Assembly: GCF_000218545.1 (NCBI RefSeq)
Contig: NC_015671.1
Location: 2,604,001 to 2,668,000 of the forward strand
DNA: 64,000 nt
Source: Cellulomonas gilvus ATCC 13127
GTDB lineage: Bacteria; Actinomycetota; Actinomycetes; Actinomycetales; Cellulomonadaceae
Direction of reading: 5' to 3'
The notes under the pieces were generated by a model that saw only the letters and a list, made by a program, of their open reading frames with translations, did no database searches and was not told the origin of the DNA. Below are positions 1-9,337 of this stretch, in pieces. Positions within the stretch are counted from its first letter, which is position 1. Every line of letters starts with the position of its first letter. Made by a program: the position numbers and the translations under genes.

Positions 1-397
1 CGCGCGACCCGTCGGGCAGCCCCCACGCGAGCTCGCCCGACCGGATCCGCAGCGCGACCCCGTCCTGCGCGGCGGGGACCGTGTCCTCGAGCACCCGCGG
101 CCGGACGAACAGCGCGCGCATGGTGCTGTCGTCGAACACCGCCTCGGCGCCCGGCACGGGCGGCAGGGTCGGCGTCGCGGACGGTGCGGCGGTCGGTGCG
201 GTCGGGGACGCCGACCTCGGCGAGGTGCTCAGGGCGCTCTCCGTCGGTGGGAGGAGGGGTTCGGTCTCGTGCGACCACGGCTGCAGGACCAGGACCACCA
301 CGAGCCCGAGCAGGGCGATGCCCGTGAGCCACCACCACCCGGACCTGCGAGAGCGCGCGGGAGACGTCCCGGGGCCGTCGGGCACCGTGCTCGTCAC
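1..397 (-). CDS. membrane-anchored hypothetical protein (partial, C-terminus outside window)
   Basis: A GTG-started frame runs off the left edge of the window, leaving about 132 residues. The N-terminus is short, basic and cytoplasmic. One hydrophobic segment follows at about residues 20-40 (WWWLTGIALLGLVVVLVLQP), then a Ser/Thr/Pro/Ala-rich linker to about residue 80, then the start of a folded region. This is the layout of a secreted or surface-anchored actinobacterial protein with an uncleaved anchor. I do not recognise the extracellular domain from the part visible. Codon choice (third-position G/C) supports it as coding. It is the last gene in its direction before cimA, with 110 bases between them that show no clear terminator. 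Confidence 0.6.
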   Translation of the reverse strand, partial: MTSTVPDGPGTSPARSRRSGWWWLTGIALLGLVVVLVLQPWSHETEPLLPPTESALSTSPRSASPTAPTAAPSATPTLPPVPGAEAVFDDSTMRALFVRPRVLEDTVPAAQDGVALRIRSGELAWGLPDGSR

Positions 398-507
398 GCC
401 CCGTCCTCTCCCGCGGCGGCGCCGCGTGCCGTGCTGCGGTGCCTGCTCGCACCCGTGACGGTTCCGAGGCTAGGGCGCCGGGCCGTCCACCGCGAGGCGC
501 ACCCGGG

Positions 508-2169
508 TCAGCGCGGCTCGACCCCGTGCTTGCGCAGGCCCCAGATGGTCGCGTCGGTCAGCGCCTCCCACGACGCCTCGAGCAGGTTGGGGCCCACGCC
601 CACGGTGCTCCAGGACGCCTGCCCGTCGGTCATCTCGATGAGCACGCGCGTGACCGCATCGGTGCCGTGCATCGAGTCGAGGATCCGGACCTTGAAGTCG
701 ATGAGCTCGAACGGCTCGAGCTCGGGGTAGGCACCTACCAGCGCGAGCCGCAGCGCATGGTCGAGCGCGTTGACCGGTCCGTTGCCCTCGCCGGTGGAGA
801 CCATGCGCTCGCCGCCCGCGTGCAGCTTCACGGTCGCCTCCGCGGTCGCCGGGGTCCCCCGTCCGCCCACGCGCTCGACGATCGTGCGCCACGACTCGAC
901 GCGGAAGTAGTGCGGGCGCCGACCCTCGACCTCCTCGACCAGCAGCAGCTCGAACGACGCGTCGGCGGCCTCGTACGTGTAGCCACGCGCCTCGGCGTCC
1001 TTGACGCGCTCGGTCACGCGACCCAGCACCTCGGGGCGCCCCGACAGGTCGAAGCCGAGCTCGCGGCCCTTGAGCTCGATCGACGCGCGTCCGGCCATGT
1101 CGGAGACGAGCATGCGCATGTCGTTGCCGATGAGCGCAGGGTCGATGTGCTGGTACAGGTCCGGGTCCACCCGGATCGCGGACGCGTGCAGACCGGCCTT
1201 GTGCGCGAACGCGCTGGCCCCCACGTACGGCGAACGCGCGAACGGCGAGATGTTGGTGATCTCGCTGATCGCGTGCGCGATGCGCGTCAGCTCGGGCAGG
1301 CCGCCCGGGCGCTCGTCGTCGTGCGCCAGCACCGGCAGCCCGTACTTGAGCTCGAGGTTCGCCACCACGGCGAGCAGGTCGGCGTTGCCCGTCCGCTCGC
1401 CGTAGCCGTTGACCGTGCCCTGCACGTGCGAGCACCCGGCCTCGACCGCGGCGAGCGTGTTCGCCACCGCGCAGCCCGAGTCGTTGTGCGCGTGCATGCC
1501 GAGCACGGCGTCGGGGCCGACGGCCGCGCGCACGTCCTGCACGATCGCCGCGACCCACGCCGGGATCATGCCGCCGTTGGTGTCGCACAGCGCGACCACC
1601 TCGGCACCCGCCTCGAACGCCGCGAGCACCGCCGCGCGCGCGTATGCGGCGTCGAACCGGAACCCGTCGAAGAAGTGCTCCGCATCCACGACCACGCGCC
1701 GCCCCTCGCGGACCAGGAGCGCGACCGTGTCGGTGATCATCGCCAGGTTCTCCTGGCCCGTCGTCCGCAGCGCGCGCTCGGCGTGCCGCAGGTCGCTCTT
1801 GGCCACGAGCGCGACGACCGGGGCCTCGGAGTCGAGCAGCGCCCGCACCTGCGGGTCGTCGTGCGCGCGCGTGCCGGGCTTGCGCGTCGCGCCGAACGCG
1901 GCGAGCTCGGCGTTGCGCAGGTCGAGCTCCTTGGCCGCGCGCTTGAAGAACTCGGTGTCCTTGGGGACCGCGCCCGGCCAGCCGCCCTCGATGAAGCCCA
2001 CGCCCAGCTCGTCCAGCAGCGGCGCGATCGCGAGCTTGTCCGCGACGGACAGCGCGATGCCCTCCTGCTGGGCGCCGTCCCGCAGCGTCGTGTCGTACAC
2101 CTGGAACGCACGCCCGGTCAGGTGCGGCAGGGCGGTGCTGGCGGTCGGGCCGGAGGTCACTGCGCTCAC
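508..2169 (-). CDS. cimA: citramalate synthase (CimA/LeuA-like)
   Basis: A 553-residue DRE-TIM metallolyase of the citramalate/2-isopropylmalate synthase family. It condenses acetyl-CoA with pyruvate, or a related 2-oxoacid, and opens the threonine-independent route to 2-oxobutyrate and isoleucine. The N-terminal catalytic barrel has YDTTLRDGAQQEG (about residues 25-37) and the metal-binding HAHNDSG. The C-terminal LeuA-type dimer/regulatory domain begins near residue 415 and contains GEGNGPVNALDHALRLAL. Length fits the CimA group of actinobacteria. The gene lies downstream of leuB and ilvE on the same strand. It is separated from ilvE by a strong terminator and has its own leader region with an Ile-Ile peptide and attenuator hairpin, which supports a role in isoleucine supply. 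Substrate choice cannot be proven from sequence. Confidence 0.88.
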   Translation of the reverse strand: MSAVTSGPTASTALPHLTGRAFQVYDTTLRDGAQQEGIALSVADKLAIAPLLDELGVGFIEGGWPGAVPKDTEFFKRAAKELDLRNAELAAFGATRKPGTRAHDDPQVRALLDSEAPVVALVAKSDLRHAERALRTTGQENLAMITDTVALLVREGRRVVVDAEHFFDGFRFDAAYARAAVLAAFEAGAEVVALCDTNGGMIPAWVAAIVQDVRAAVGPDAVLGMHAHNDSGCAVANTLAAVEAGCSHVQGTVNGYGERTGNADLLAVVANLELKYGLPVLAHDDERPGGLPELTRIAHAISEITNISPFARSPYVGASAFAHKAGLHASAIRVDPDLYQHIDPALIGNDMRMLVSDMAGRASIELKGRELGFDLSGRPEVLGRVTERVKDAEARGYTYEAADASFELLLVEEVEGRRPHYFRVESWRTIVERVGGRGTPATAEATVKLHAGGERMVSTGEGNGPVNALDHALRLALVGAYPELEPFELIDFKVRILDSMHGTDAVTRVLIEMTDGQASWSTVGVGPNLLEASWEALTDATIWGLRKHGVEPR

Positions 2170-2265
2170 GTTGCTGCTCTCTTCGGACGAGTCACACGGG
2201 GGACGGACGGAGAACCGCTCGCCGGTGCGGGGGTGTCCTCGTGAGACGGACCCGCACCAACAAAA

Positions 2266-2290
2266 AGACCCCCCGGGGTACGGGAGGTCT
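2266..2290 (-). terminator. attenuator-type intrinsic terminator upstream of cimA
   Basis: Read on the minus strand, a 9-bp stem (AGACCTCCC paired with GGGGGGTCT, one G-U pair, 7-base loop) is followed directly by TTTTT (complement of 2262-2266). It sits about 95 bases before the cimA start and just after the leader-peptide hairpin. It therefore looks like a conditional terminator rather than the end of a gene. Confidence 0.8.
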
Positions 2291-2317
2291 GCGCGCCGAC
2301 GGGGTGGGTCGGCGCGC
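2291..2317 (-). promoter_or_regulatory. leader hairpin 1 of the cimA attenuator
   Basis: A perfect 10-bp stem (GCGCGCCGAC with GTCGGCGCGC) and a 7-base loop begin at the last stop-codon base of the leader peptide. They end one base before the terminator hairpin. In ribosome-mediated attenuation this is the position of the structure that a stalled ribosome would disturb. The exact antiterminator pairing is not certain by eye. Confidence 0.6.
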
Positions 2318-2355
2318 TAGTCGATAATCGCGGTCCACGGGGACATGCGGGCCAT
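2317..2355 (-). CDS. cimA leader peptide with Ile-Ile codons
   Basis: A 12-codon frame, MARMSPWTAIID followed by TAG, lies 148 bases upstream of cimA. It has two adjacent isoleucine codons, ATT ATC, three codons before its stop. ATT is rare in this GC-rich genome, so a ribosome would plausibly be slow here when charged tRNA-Ile is short. The stop abuts hairpin 1, and the terminator follows. No strong Shine-Dalgarno sequence or -10 hexamer is obvious. The peptide is inferred from arrangement and codon content, as in ilvB leaders. It probably has no function other than sensing isoleucyl-tRNA. Confidence 0.62.
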   Translation of the reverse strand: MARMSPWTAIID

Positions 2356-2429
2356 GGTGGCACACGTCACCCCGGCAGGTCACGCCGCTCCCCCGCGGGT
2401 TCCATCCCTTGGACCCGGCGACAGACGCA

Positions 2430-2468
2430 CCGGCCCGGCCGACCCTCCATCGGGTGCGGCCGGGCCGG
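2430..2468 (-). terminator. strong terminator hairpin after ilvE
   Basis: A perfect 12-bp GC stem (CCGGCCCGGCCG with CGGCCGGGCCGG, 15-base loop) lies 15 bases past the ilvE stop. It has no T-run, which is common in actinobacteria. It separates ilvE transcription from the cimA leader. Confidence 0.7.
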
Positions 2469-2482
2469 GGTGGGCGTGCAGG

Positions 2483-3592
2483 TCAGAGAAGGCGGTGCAG
2501 CCAGCCGTGCCGGTCGGTCGCGCGCCCGTACTGGATGTCGGTGAGCTCGGCGCGGGTCCTCGTCGTGACCGGACCGGCGGCACCGTCGGCGACCGTGAGG
2601 TCGAAGTCGTCCGACGCGAGCCGGCCGATCGGCGTGATGACCGCGGCAGTGCCGCACGCGAACACCTCGGTGATCGAGGCGTCCGCCAGCCCCGCACGCA
2701 GCTCGGCGAGCGTGACCTGGCGCTGCGAGACCTCGTGGCCCGCGTCCGTGAGGAGCTGCAGGATCGACGAGCGCGTCACGCCCTCGAGGATCGAGCCCGA
2801 GACCGGGGGCGTCACCACCGAGCCGTCGGCGTGCACGACGAAGATGTTCATCCCGCCGAGCTCCTCGAGGTACGTGTTCGTCGATGCGTCGAGGAAGCAC
2901 ACCTGCTCGAAGCCCTTGTCGTACGCCCGCTGCTGCGGCAGCAGGCTCGCGGCGTAGTTGCCGCCGCACTTGGCCGCCCCCGTGCCGCCCGCACCCGCGC
3001 GGTGGAACTCCTGGTCCACCCAGATGGCGACGGGGCGCACCCCGCCGGAGAAGTACGGCCCCACGGGTGAGGCGATCACCAGGTACTCGGCCTCGAGCGA
3101 GGGACGCACGCCCAGGAACGACTCGGACGCGTACATGAACGGCCGCAGGTACAGGCTCGTCTCCTCGCCCGTGGGCACCCACGCAGCGTCGGCGCGCACG
3201 AGCGCCTCGATCGATGCGAGGAAGTCCTCCTCGGGCAGCTCGGGCAGCGCGAGGCGGTGCGCGGACCGCGCGAACCGTGCCGCGTTGGCCTGGGGCCGGA
3301 ACGTCCACACCGAGCCGTCGGCGTGCCGGTAGGCCTTGAGGCCCTCGAAGATCTCCTGGCCGTAGTGGAGCACCGACGTCGCGGGCGCCAGCTGCAGCGG
3401 GCCGTACGGCTCCACACGCCTGCTGTGCCAGCCGCGCTCCTGCGAGAAGGAGATCCGGGACATGTGGTCCGTGAAGACCGTGCCGAACCGCGGCGCCGCG
3501 AGGTGCTGCGCGCGCTCGTCGTCCGGGACGGGGGTCGTCGACGCGTGCACCTCGAAGAGGTCGGCCGATGGGGAGGAAGCGACGGTGCTCAT
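2483..3592 (-). CDS. ilvE: branched-chain amino acid aminotransferase
   Basis: A 369-residue class IV PLP aminotransferase that makes Ile, Leu and Val from their 2-oxoacids in the cytosol. The Schiff-base lysine is in GAAKCGGNYAAS. The downstream RSSILQLLTDAG and TEVFACGTAAVITPIG stretches are standard for actinobacterial IlvE. The start chosen is MSTVASSPSADLFEVH; an upstream extension of the frame is low-complexity and overlaps leuB. It follows leuB on the same strand after a 203-base gap and is followed by a strong terminator. Length matches the family. Confidence 0.93.
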   Translation of the reverse strand: MSTVASSPSADLFEVHASTTPVPDDERAQHLAAPRFGTVFTDHMSRISFSQERGWHSRRVEPYGPLQLAPATSVLHYGQEIFEGLKAYRHADGSVWTFRPQANAARFARSAHRLALPELPEEDFLASIEALVRADAAWVPTGEETSLYLRPFMYASESFLGVRPSLEAEYLVIASPVGPYFSGGVRPVAIWVDQEFHRAGAGGTGAAKCGGNYAASLLPQQRAYDKGFEQVCFLDASTNTYLEELGGMNIFVVHADGSVVTPPVSGSILEGVTRSSILQLLTDAGHEVSQRQVTLAELRAGLADASITEVFACGTAAVITPIGRLASDDFDLTVADGAAGPVTTRTRAELTDIQYGRATDRHGWLHRLL

Positions 3593-3761
3593 GGGGGGCC
3601 TTTCACCTGGGCTGGTCTGACGGTACCCGGCGGCGGCGGCCTGGAGAACAGCCCGCGTCGGTCCGTCGCCACGGGGGCGACGGTCACGACGAGGCCGGCC
3701 GGCCGCTCCGTCGCCGGGGACCCGGGGACGGAGGAGACGACCTTCGGTGGAGCAGGGTGCC

Positions 3762-3781
3762 GGACGCCGCGGACGGCGTCC
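3762..3781 (-). terminator. possible terminator hairpin after leuB
   Basis: A 7-bp stem (GGACGCC with GGCGTCC, 6-base loop) lies 15 bases past the leuB stop, with no T-run. It is a weak candidate. The rest of the 203-base leuB-ilvE gap shows GC-rich short repeats but no gene. Confidence 0.4.
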
Positions 3782-3795
3782 CGACGAGCGTGCGG

Positions 3796-4860
3796 TCAGC
3801 CCGCGACGCGCGCGGCGAGGTCCTTGCCCACCTCGGCCGTCGACCGTACTCGGGCCGCGGTGCCGCGCTCGGCCAGGTCCGCGGCGACCGCGTCCTCGAC
3901 CACGCGCGCCTGCGTGTGCAGCCCCAGGTGGTCCAGCAGCAGCGCGACCGACAGCACCGTGGCCGTCGGGTCCGCCTTGCCCTGGCCCGCGATGTCGGGC
4001 GCCGATCCGTGCACGGGCTCGAACATGCTGGGCGCCGTGCGGTCGGGGTTGATGTTGGCGCTGGCCGCCAGGCCGATGCCACCCGTGATCGCGGCCGCGA
4101 GGTCGGTGAGGATGTCGCCGAACAGGTTGTCCGTGACGATCACGTCGAACCGGCCCGGGTCGGTGACCAGGAAGATCGTCGCGGCGTCGACGTGCAGGTA
4201 GTCGACCGTGACGTCCGGGAACTCGGCGTTGAGGGCCTCGACCGTGCGGCGCCACAGGTGCCCCGCGTGCACCAGGACGTTGTGCTTGTGCACGAGCGTG
4301 AGCTTCTTGCGCGGACGGGCCGCGGCGCGCGCGAACGCGTCACGCACCACACGCTCGACGCCGAACGCGGTGTTGACGCTGACCTCGTTCGCGACCTCGT
4401 GCGGCGTGCCCACGCGGATCGCGCCGCCGTTGCCGACGTACGGACCCTCGGTGCCCTCGCGGACGACGACGAAGTCGACCTCGCCCGGGTTCGCGAGCGG
4501 CCCGGTGACACCCGGGAAGAGCTTGCCGGGGCGCAGGTTGACGTAGTGGTCCAGCGCGAAGCGCAGCTTGAGCAGGAGCCCGCGCTCGAGCACGCCCGAC
4601 GGCACCGTGGGGTCACCGATCGCGCCGAGCAGGATCGCGTCGTGCGTGCGGATCGCGGTCAGGTCCTCGTCGGTCAGGGTCTCGCCGGTGGCGTGCCACC
4701 GGCGTGCGCCCAGGTCGAAGCTCGTCGTCGTGACGCCCACGCCGCTGCCCGCGAGCGCGGCCTCGAGCACCAGGAGCCCCTGCTCGACCACCTCGGTGCC
4801 GATGCCGTCGCCGGCGACGACGGCGAGGTTGATGTCCCGGGCGGTGGCGCTGCTGCTCAT
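3796..4860 (-). CDS. leuB: 3-isopropylmalate dehydrogenase
   Basis: A 354-residue NAD-dependent beta-decarboxylating dehydrogenase of leucine biosynthesis. The start region reads [21 protein letters not shown]. Family motifs include the substrate-binding [10 protein letters not shown] segment, [20 protein letters not shown] (the Asp cluster that binds Mg and isocitrate-like substrates) and [18 protein letters not shown] near the C-terminus. A TACTGT hexamer 7 bases before the ATG suggests a leaderless transcript and fixes this start over an in-frame extension of 47 residues. No leuA, leuC or leuD is in the window. Confidence 0.94.
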   Translation of the reverse strand: MSSSATARDINLAVVAGDGIGTEVVEQGLLVLEAALAGSGVGVTTTSFDLGARRWHATGETLTDEDLTAIRTHDAILLGAIGDPTVPSGVLERGLLLKLRFALDHYVNLRPGKLFPGVTGPLANPGEVDFVVVREGTEGPYVGNGGAIRVGTPHEVANEVSVNTAFGVERVVRDAFARAAARPRKKLTLVHKHNVLVHAGHLWRRTVEALNAEFPDVTVDYLHVDAATIFLVTDPGRFDVIVTDNLFGDILTDLAAAITGGIGLAASANINPDRTAPSMFEPVHGSAPDIAGQGKADPTATVLSVALLLDHLGLHTQARVVEDAVAADLAERGTAARVRSTAEVGKDLAARVAG

Positions 4861-4867
4861 GCCGGCC

Positions 4868-4873
4868 ACAGTA
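4868..4873 (-). promoter_or_regulatory. -10 element, leaderless leuB promoter
   Basis: TACTGT on the minus strand, followed by 7 bases and then the leuB ATG. This is the TAnnnT spacing expected when transcription starts at the initiation codon. No clear -35 hexamer is seen. Confidence 0.5.
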
Positions 4874-4898
4874 CTCGTCGTCCCACTCCCCGGACGGT

Positions 4899-4912
4899 GC
4901 ATCTCACGATGC
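4899..4912 (-). promoter_or_regulatory. palindrome upstream of leuB promoter (candidate operator)
   Basis: GCATCTCACGATGC is a 5-bp inverted repeat with a 4-base centre. It lies just upstream of where the -35 of the leuB promoter would fall. Regulators of leu genes in actinobacteria (IclR-type NdgR/LtbR) bind upstream of such promoters. Assigning this site to one of them is inference. Confidence 0.35.
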
Positions 4913-4918
4913 GGCCGG

Positions 4919-5374
4919 TCAGTCGACAGGCGGCGTGGGCCCGTCCGTGGGGTAGACCAGCTCGAACTGCTCGGCCACGACGTCGTCGGCGAGCGTGACA
5001 TGCGTCGTGCGGATCAGCGCGCGCGGCTCGCCGCGGGAGTCCAGCACGATGGCCAGGTCCCCCGCGCGCGGCAGGTCGCTGTCCAGCCCGTAGTCGGCGC
5101 GCGGCGAGCCGCCCGACGTCCGGGCACCCGCCAGCACCTCGAGCACCGCCGCGTCCGCCTCGGCACCCTCGCCGAACGAGAACGACGGCGGCGGAACCAC
5201 GTCGAGCGGCACCGAGCCGACGATGCCGTCGAGCTTGCCGAACCCGACGTGCCCGCGCGCGGCCTGCCAGAACGCGGTGATGCGCTCGTCACCGTCGGAG
5301 GCCACGTCGGCGTGCTCGTCGACCATGTCGTGGCCCCCGTGCTCGTCGTACCCGCCGTTCACGTGCCCGTTCAT
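4919..5374 (-). CDS. ASCH domain-containing protein
   Basis: A 151-residue protein. [18 protein letters not shown] near residue 30 and [18 protein letters not shown] followed by [13 protein letters not shown] are the hallmarks of ASCH domains, a PUA-like fold proposed to bind RNA. The C-terminus stops soon after FELVYPTD, short of the Trp/His-containing tail often present in the family, so the domain may be trimmed. The start at ATG 5374 has GAGGGG 8 bases upstream; a longer frame lacks such a site. It stands alone between the ilvC terminator and leuB. Its role is unknown. Confidence 0.7.
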   Translation of the reverse strand: MNGHVNGGYDEHGGHDMVDEHADVASDGDERITAFWQAARGHVGFGKLDGIVGSVPLDVVPPPSFSFGEGAEADAAVLEVLAGARTSGGSPRADYGLDSDLPRAGDLAIVLDSRGEPRALIRTTHVTLADDVVAEQFELVYPTDGPTPPVD

Positions 5375-5457
5375 GTGCGTCACCCCTCGCGAAGTCGGTG
5401 CCCCCATCCTGCCCGACGCTGCCGTGCGCACCACCGGCGGACCTCGCCCCGGACGCC

Positions 5458-5491
5458 GACGAGGCCGGCCCCGGGTGGGACCGGCCTCGTC
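5458..5491 (-). terminator. terminator after ilvC
   Basis: An 11-bp perfect stem (GACGAGGCCGG with CCGGCCTCGTC, 12-base loop) lies 15 bases beyond the ilvC stop. It marks the end of the ilvBNC operon. Confidence 0.7.
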
Positions 5492-5506
5492 AGGGCGTGC
5501 GGCGGG

Positions 5507-6595
<1,089 letters not shown>

Positions 6596-7120
6596 TCAGG
6601 CGGAGCGCGAGACGCGCTCGAGCGCCCGGTCCGTGATCGAGCGCGACCCGCGGCCGATGGCGACGGTGCCGGACTGCACGATCTCACGGATGCCGAACGG
6701 CTCGAGGGCGGCCAGGAGCGCGTCGAGCTTGCCGGGCGAGCCGGTCGCCTCGATGACGACCGAGTCGGGGACGACGTCCACGACGTGCGCGCGGAACAGC
6801 TGCACGACCTCGAGCACCGAGGTCCGCTGCGTCACGTCCGCCTTGACCTTGACCAGCAGCAGCTCGCGCTGGACCGACGCGGCGTCCTCGAGCTCGACGA
6901 TCTTGATGACGTTGATGAGCTTGTTGAGCTGCTTGGTCACCTGCTCGAGCGGCAGCTCGTCGACGTCGACGACGACCGTGATCCGGGAGATCTCCTGGTG
7001 CTCCGTGGGGCCCACGGCCAGGGAGTGGATGTTGAACGCCCGTCGCGCGAACAGGCCCGCGACGCGCGTGAGCACGCCCGGCTTGTTCTCGACGAGCACG
7101 GACAACGTGTGACGGCTCAT
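6596..7120 (-). CDS. ilvN: acetolactate synthase small (regulatory) subunit
   Basis: A 174-residue regulatory partner of IlvB. An N-terminal ACT domain (HTLSVLVENKPGVLTRVAGL, residues about 4-75) binds valine for feedback control. The C-terminal ALS small-subunit domain spans about residues 80-165. Length is standard. It starts 3 bases after the ilvB stop, so translational coupling is likely. Confidence 0.95.
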   Translation of the reverse strand: MSRHTLSVLVENKPGVLTRVAGLFARRAFNIHSLAVGPTEHQEISRITVVVDVDELPLEQVTKQLNKLINVIKIVELEDAASVQRELLLVKVKADVTQRTSVLEVVQLFRAHVVDVVPDSVVIEATGSPGKLDALLAALEPFGIREIVQSGTVAIGRGSRSITDRALERVSRSA

Positions 7121-7123
7121 GGG

Positions 7124-9016
7124 TCAGTCCTCCCGGTCCCAGGCCGGCGAGATGCCCCGCGCGTACTGGATGTCGTCGTTGCTCACGCCCGCGGCGACCA
7201 TCGGCCACACCATCGCGTCACGCGAGACGGTGAAGTCGACGACGACGGGCTGGTCGTCGATCTCGAGCGCGCGCTTGATCGTCGCGTCGACGTCCGCCTT
7301 CGTCTCGCAGCGCAGGCCGACGCAGCCGTACGCGTCGGCGAGCTTGACGAAGTCGGGGATGCGCGCGGTGCCGTGGCCCGTGTGCAGGTCCGTGTTGGAG
7401 TAGCGCGACTCGTAGAACAGCGTCTGCCACTGCCGCACCATGCCGAGCGAGGAGTTGTTGACCACCGCGACCTTGATGGGGATCTCGTTGATCGCGCAGG
7501 TCGCGAGCTCCTGGTTGGTCATCTGGAAGCAGCCGTCGCCGTCGATCGCCCACACCGTGCGGTCGGGCTCGCCCACCTTGGCGCCCATCGCCGCGGGCAC
7601 CGCGTAGCCCATGGTGCCCAGGCCGCCGGAGTTGAGCCACGAGTTCGGGCGCTCGTACCTGATGAACTGCGCGGCCCACATCTGGTGCTGGCCCACGCCC
7701 GCCACGTACGTCGCGTCGGGGCCCGTGATCTCGCCGATGCGCTGGATCACGTGCTGCGGGGCCAGGTGCCCGTCCGTCGGCTCGTCGTAGCCCAGCGGGA
7801 ACGTCTCGCGCCACGCGTCGAGCTGCCGCCACCACGCCTCGAGGTCCGGCTTGCCGTGCTGACCGTGCTCGCGCTCGAGCTCGGGCAGCAGGTCACCCAG
7901 GACCTCGCGCAGGTCGCCCACGATGGGCACGTCCACGGCACGGTTCTTGCCGATCTCGGCCGGGTCGATGTCCGCGTGCACGATCGTGGCGTGCGGCGCG
8001 AACGACGCGAGCCGCCCCGTCACACGGTCGTCGAACCGCGCGCCGAGCGCGACGATCAGGTCGGCCTTCTGCAGCGCGGCCACGGCTGCCACGGTCCCGT
8101 GCATTCCGGGCATGCCCAGGTGCTGCGGGTGCGTGTCGGGCAGCGCGCCGCGGGCCATGAGCGTGGTCACGGCCGGCGCACCGGACGCGTCGACCAGCGC
8201 GCGCAGCTGACGCGCCGCACGTGCGCGGATGACGCCGCCGCCGACGTACAGCACGGGTCGCCGCGCCGTGGCGAGCAGCCGCGCGGCCTCCCGGATCTGC
8301 TTGGCGTGCGGCTTGGTCACCGGGTGGTAGCCGGGCAGCGCGACGTCCTGCGGCCACGTGAACGTGGTCGACGACTGCATGGCCGACTTGGCGATGTCCA
8401 CGAGCACCGGTCCGGGACGGCCCGTCGCGGCGATGTGGAACGCCTCCGCGATCACGCGCGGGATGTCGTCGGGGTCCGTGACCAGGTAGTTGTGCTTGGT
8501 CACCGGGAGCGTGATGCCGACGATGTCGGCCTCCTGGAACGCGTCCGTGCCGATCATCGCCGCGCCGACCTGACCCGTGATCGCCACGAGCGGGACGGAG
8601 TCCATGTTGGCGTCGGCGATCGGGGTGACCAGGTTGGTGGCTCCCGGGCCGGACGTCGCCATGCACACGCCCACGCGGCCGGTCGCGGCCGCGTAGCCGG
8701 TCGCGGCGTGGCCGCCACCCTGCTCGTGCCGGACCAGGATGTGCCGCAGGCGGGTCGAGTCCATGAGCGGGTCGTACGTCGGCAGGATCGCGCCGCCGGG
8801 GATGCCGAAGACCACCTCGGCGCCGGCCTCCTCGAGCGAGCGGACGATCGACTGCGCACCCGTGACGTGCTCGACCGTCGTCGTGACGGCGAGGCCGGAC
8901 GGCGCGCCGCCCGGTGTCGCACCGGACGCGACCGGGGCGGGCGCGGGACGCGCCGCCCCGACCGTGGCCGGGCTCACGGGCGTCCTCGGCGGTGCCGGGT
9001 GGGGGCCCTGGACCAT
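7124..9016 (-). CDS. ilvB: acetolactate synthase large (catalytic) subunit
   Basis: A 630-residue ThDP-dependent acetohydroxyacid synthase. After a Pro/Ala-rich N-terminal extension of about 45 residues comes [18 protein letters not shown] and the cofactor-activating Glu in [16 protein letters not shown]. The C-terminal ThDP/Mg motif begins at [15 protein letters not shown] and runs to the asparagine pair in [14 protein letters not shown]. It makes the first intermediates of the Val/Leu and Ile branches. The ATG at 9016 has AGGGAGA just upstream. The operon is preceded by a leader peptide and attenuator. Confidence 0.96.
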   Translation of the reverse strand: MVQGPHPAPPRTPVSPATVGAARPAPAPVASGATPGGAPSGLAVTTTVEHVTGAQSIVRSLEEAGAEVVFGIPGGAILPTYDPLMDSTRLRHILVRHEQGGGHAATGYAAATGRVGVCMATSGPGATNLVTPIADANMDSVPLVAITGQVGAAMIGTDAFQEADIVGITLPVTKHNYLVTDPDDIPRVIAEAFHIAATGRPGPVLVDIAKSAMQSSTTFTWPQDVALPGYHPVTKPHAKQIREAARLLATARRPVLYVGGGVIRARAARQLRALVDASGAPAVTTLMARGALPDTHPQHLGMPGMHGTVAAVAALQKADLIVALGARFDDRVTGRLASFAPHATIVHADIDPAEIGKNRAVDVPIVGDLREVLGDLLPELEREHGQHGKPDLEAWWRQLDAWRETFPLGYDEPTDGHLAPQHVIQRIGEITGPDATYVAGVGQHQMWAAQFIRYERPNSWLNSGGLGTMGYAVPAAMGAKVGEPDRTVWAIDGDGCFQMTNQELATCAINEIPIKVAVVNNSSLGMVRQWQTLFYESRYSNTDLHTGHGTARIPDFVKLADAYGCVGLRCETKADVDATIKRALEIDDQPVVVDFTVSRDAMVWPMVAAGVSNDDIQYARGISPAWDRED

Positions 9017-9093
9017 CGGTGTCTCCCTGCTGCTGGTGGGGTGCTGCGGGTGGAGCGCGTGCGCCGGGGCGGACGCCCCGGGAAAACAGAAAA

Positions 9094-9127
9094 CCCCTCG
9101 CGTCGACGGAGCCGACGGGGCGAGGGG
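9094..9127 (-). terminator. attenuator terminator of the ilvBNC operon
   Basis: Minus-strand stem CCCCTCGC paired with GCGAGGGG, followed at once by TTTTCTGTTTT. It lies about 80 bases before ilvB and after the leader peptide. This is a classic intrinsic terminator in an attenuator position. Confidence 0.85.
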
Positions 9128-9128
9128 T

Positions 9129-9176
9129 GAGCGCGCGGACGAGGCCTGTGCGGGCGTGGCCTCAGCCGGCGCGCTC
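9129..9176 (-). promoter_or_regulatory. leader hairpin of the ilvBNC attenuator
   Basis: A two-part stem: outer GAGCGCGC with GCGCGCTC and inner GAGGCC with GGCCTC. It overlaps the last codons of the leader peptide and lies just before the terminator stem. It is the likely pause/anti-antiterminator structure that the translating ribosome opens. Confidence 0.6.
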
Positions 9177-9203
9177 AGGAAGTACTACGAGGATCGTCTG
9201 CAC
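9162..9203 (-). CDS. ilvBNC leader peptide
   Basis: A 13-codon frame starting with [16 protein letters not shown] and then TGA. The run Ile-Leu-Val-Val-Leu contains all three end products of the pathway. A TAACCT -10 hexamer lies 7 bases before the GTG, so the message is probably leaderless and begins with this peptide. Ribosome stalling at the branched-chain codons when charged tRNAs are scarce would favour read-through into ilvB. Leaders of this kind are known for ilvBNC of Corynebacterium and Streptomyces. Confidence 0.8.
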   Translation of the reverse strand: MQTILVVLPERAG

Positions 9204-9210
9204 CCGGCCG

Positions 9211-9216
9211 AGGTTA
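9211..9216 (-). promoter_or_regulatory. -10 element of the ilvBNC leader promoter
   Basis: TAACCT on the minus strand, 7 bases before the GTG of the leader peptide. No convincing -35 is visible. Confidence 0.55.
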
Positions 9217-9337
9217 CGCCTCCGTCGGTTCCGTGTCACGCCGTCTCACATCCTGGCTCACGCGACCATCATGTGGATGCGGGACGCCGTGCGCCGATCC
9301 TCGCTAGCGTGGGTGGCCACCGATGAAGGGACCTCAC

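Noticed and set aside
398-507. Terminator or small gene between cimA and the first gene
   Set aside because: No convincing hairpin, start signal or coding pattern was found in this gap.
2483-4255. An IlvE start far upstream giving a 590-residue protein
   Set aside because: The extension overlaps leuB in another frame and is low complexity; the family starts near MSTVASSPSADLF.
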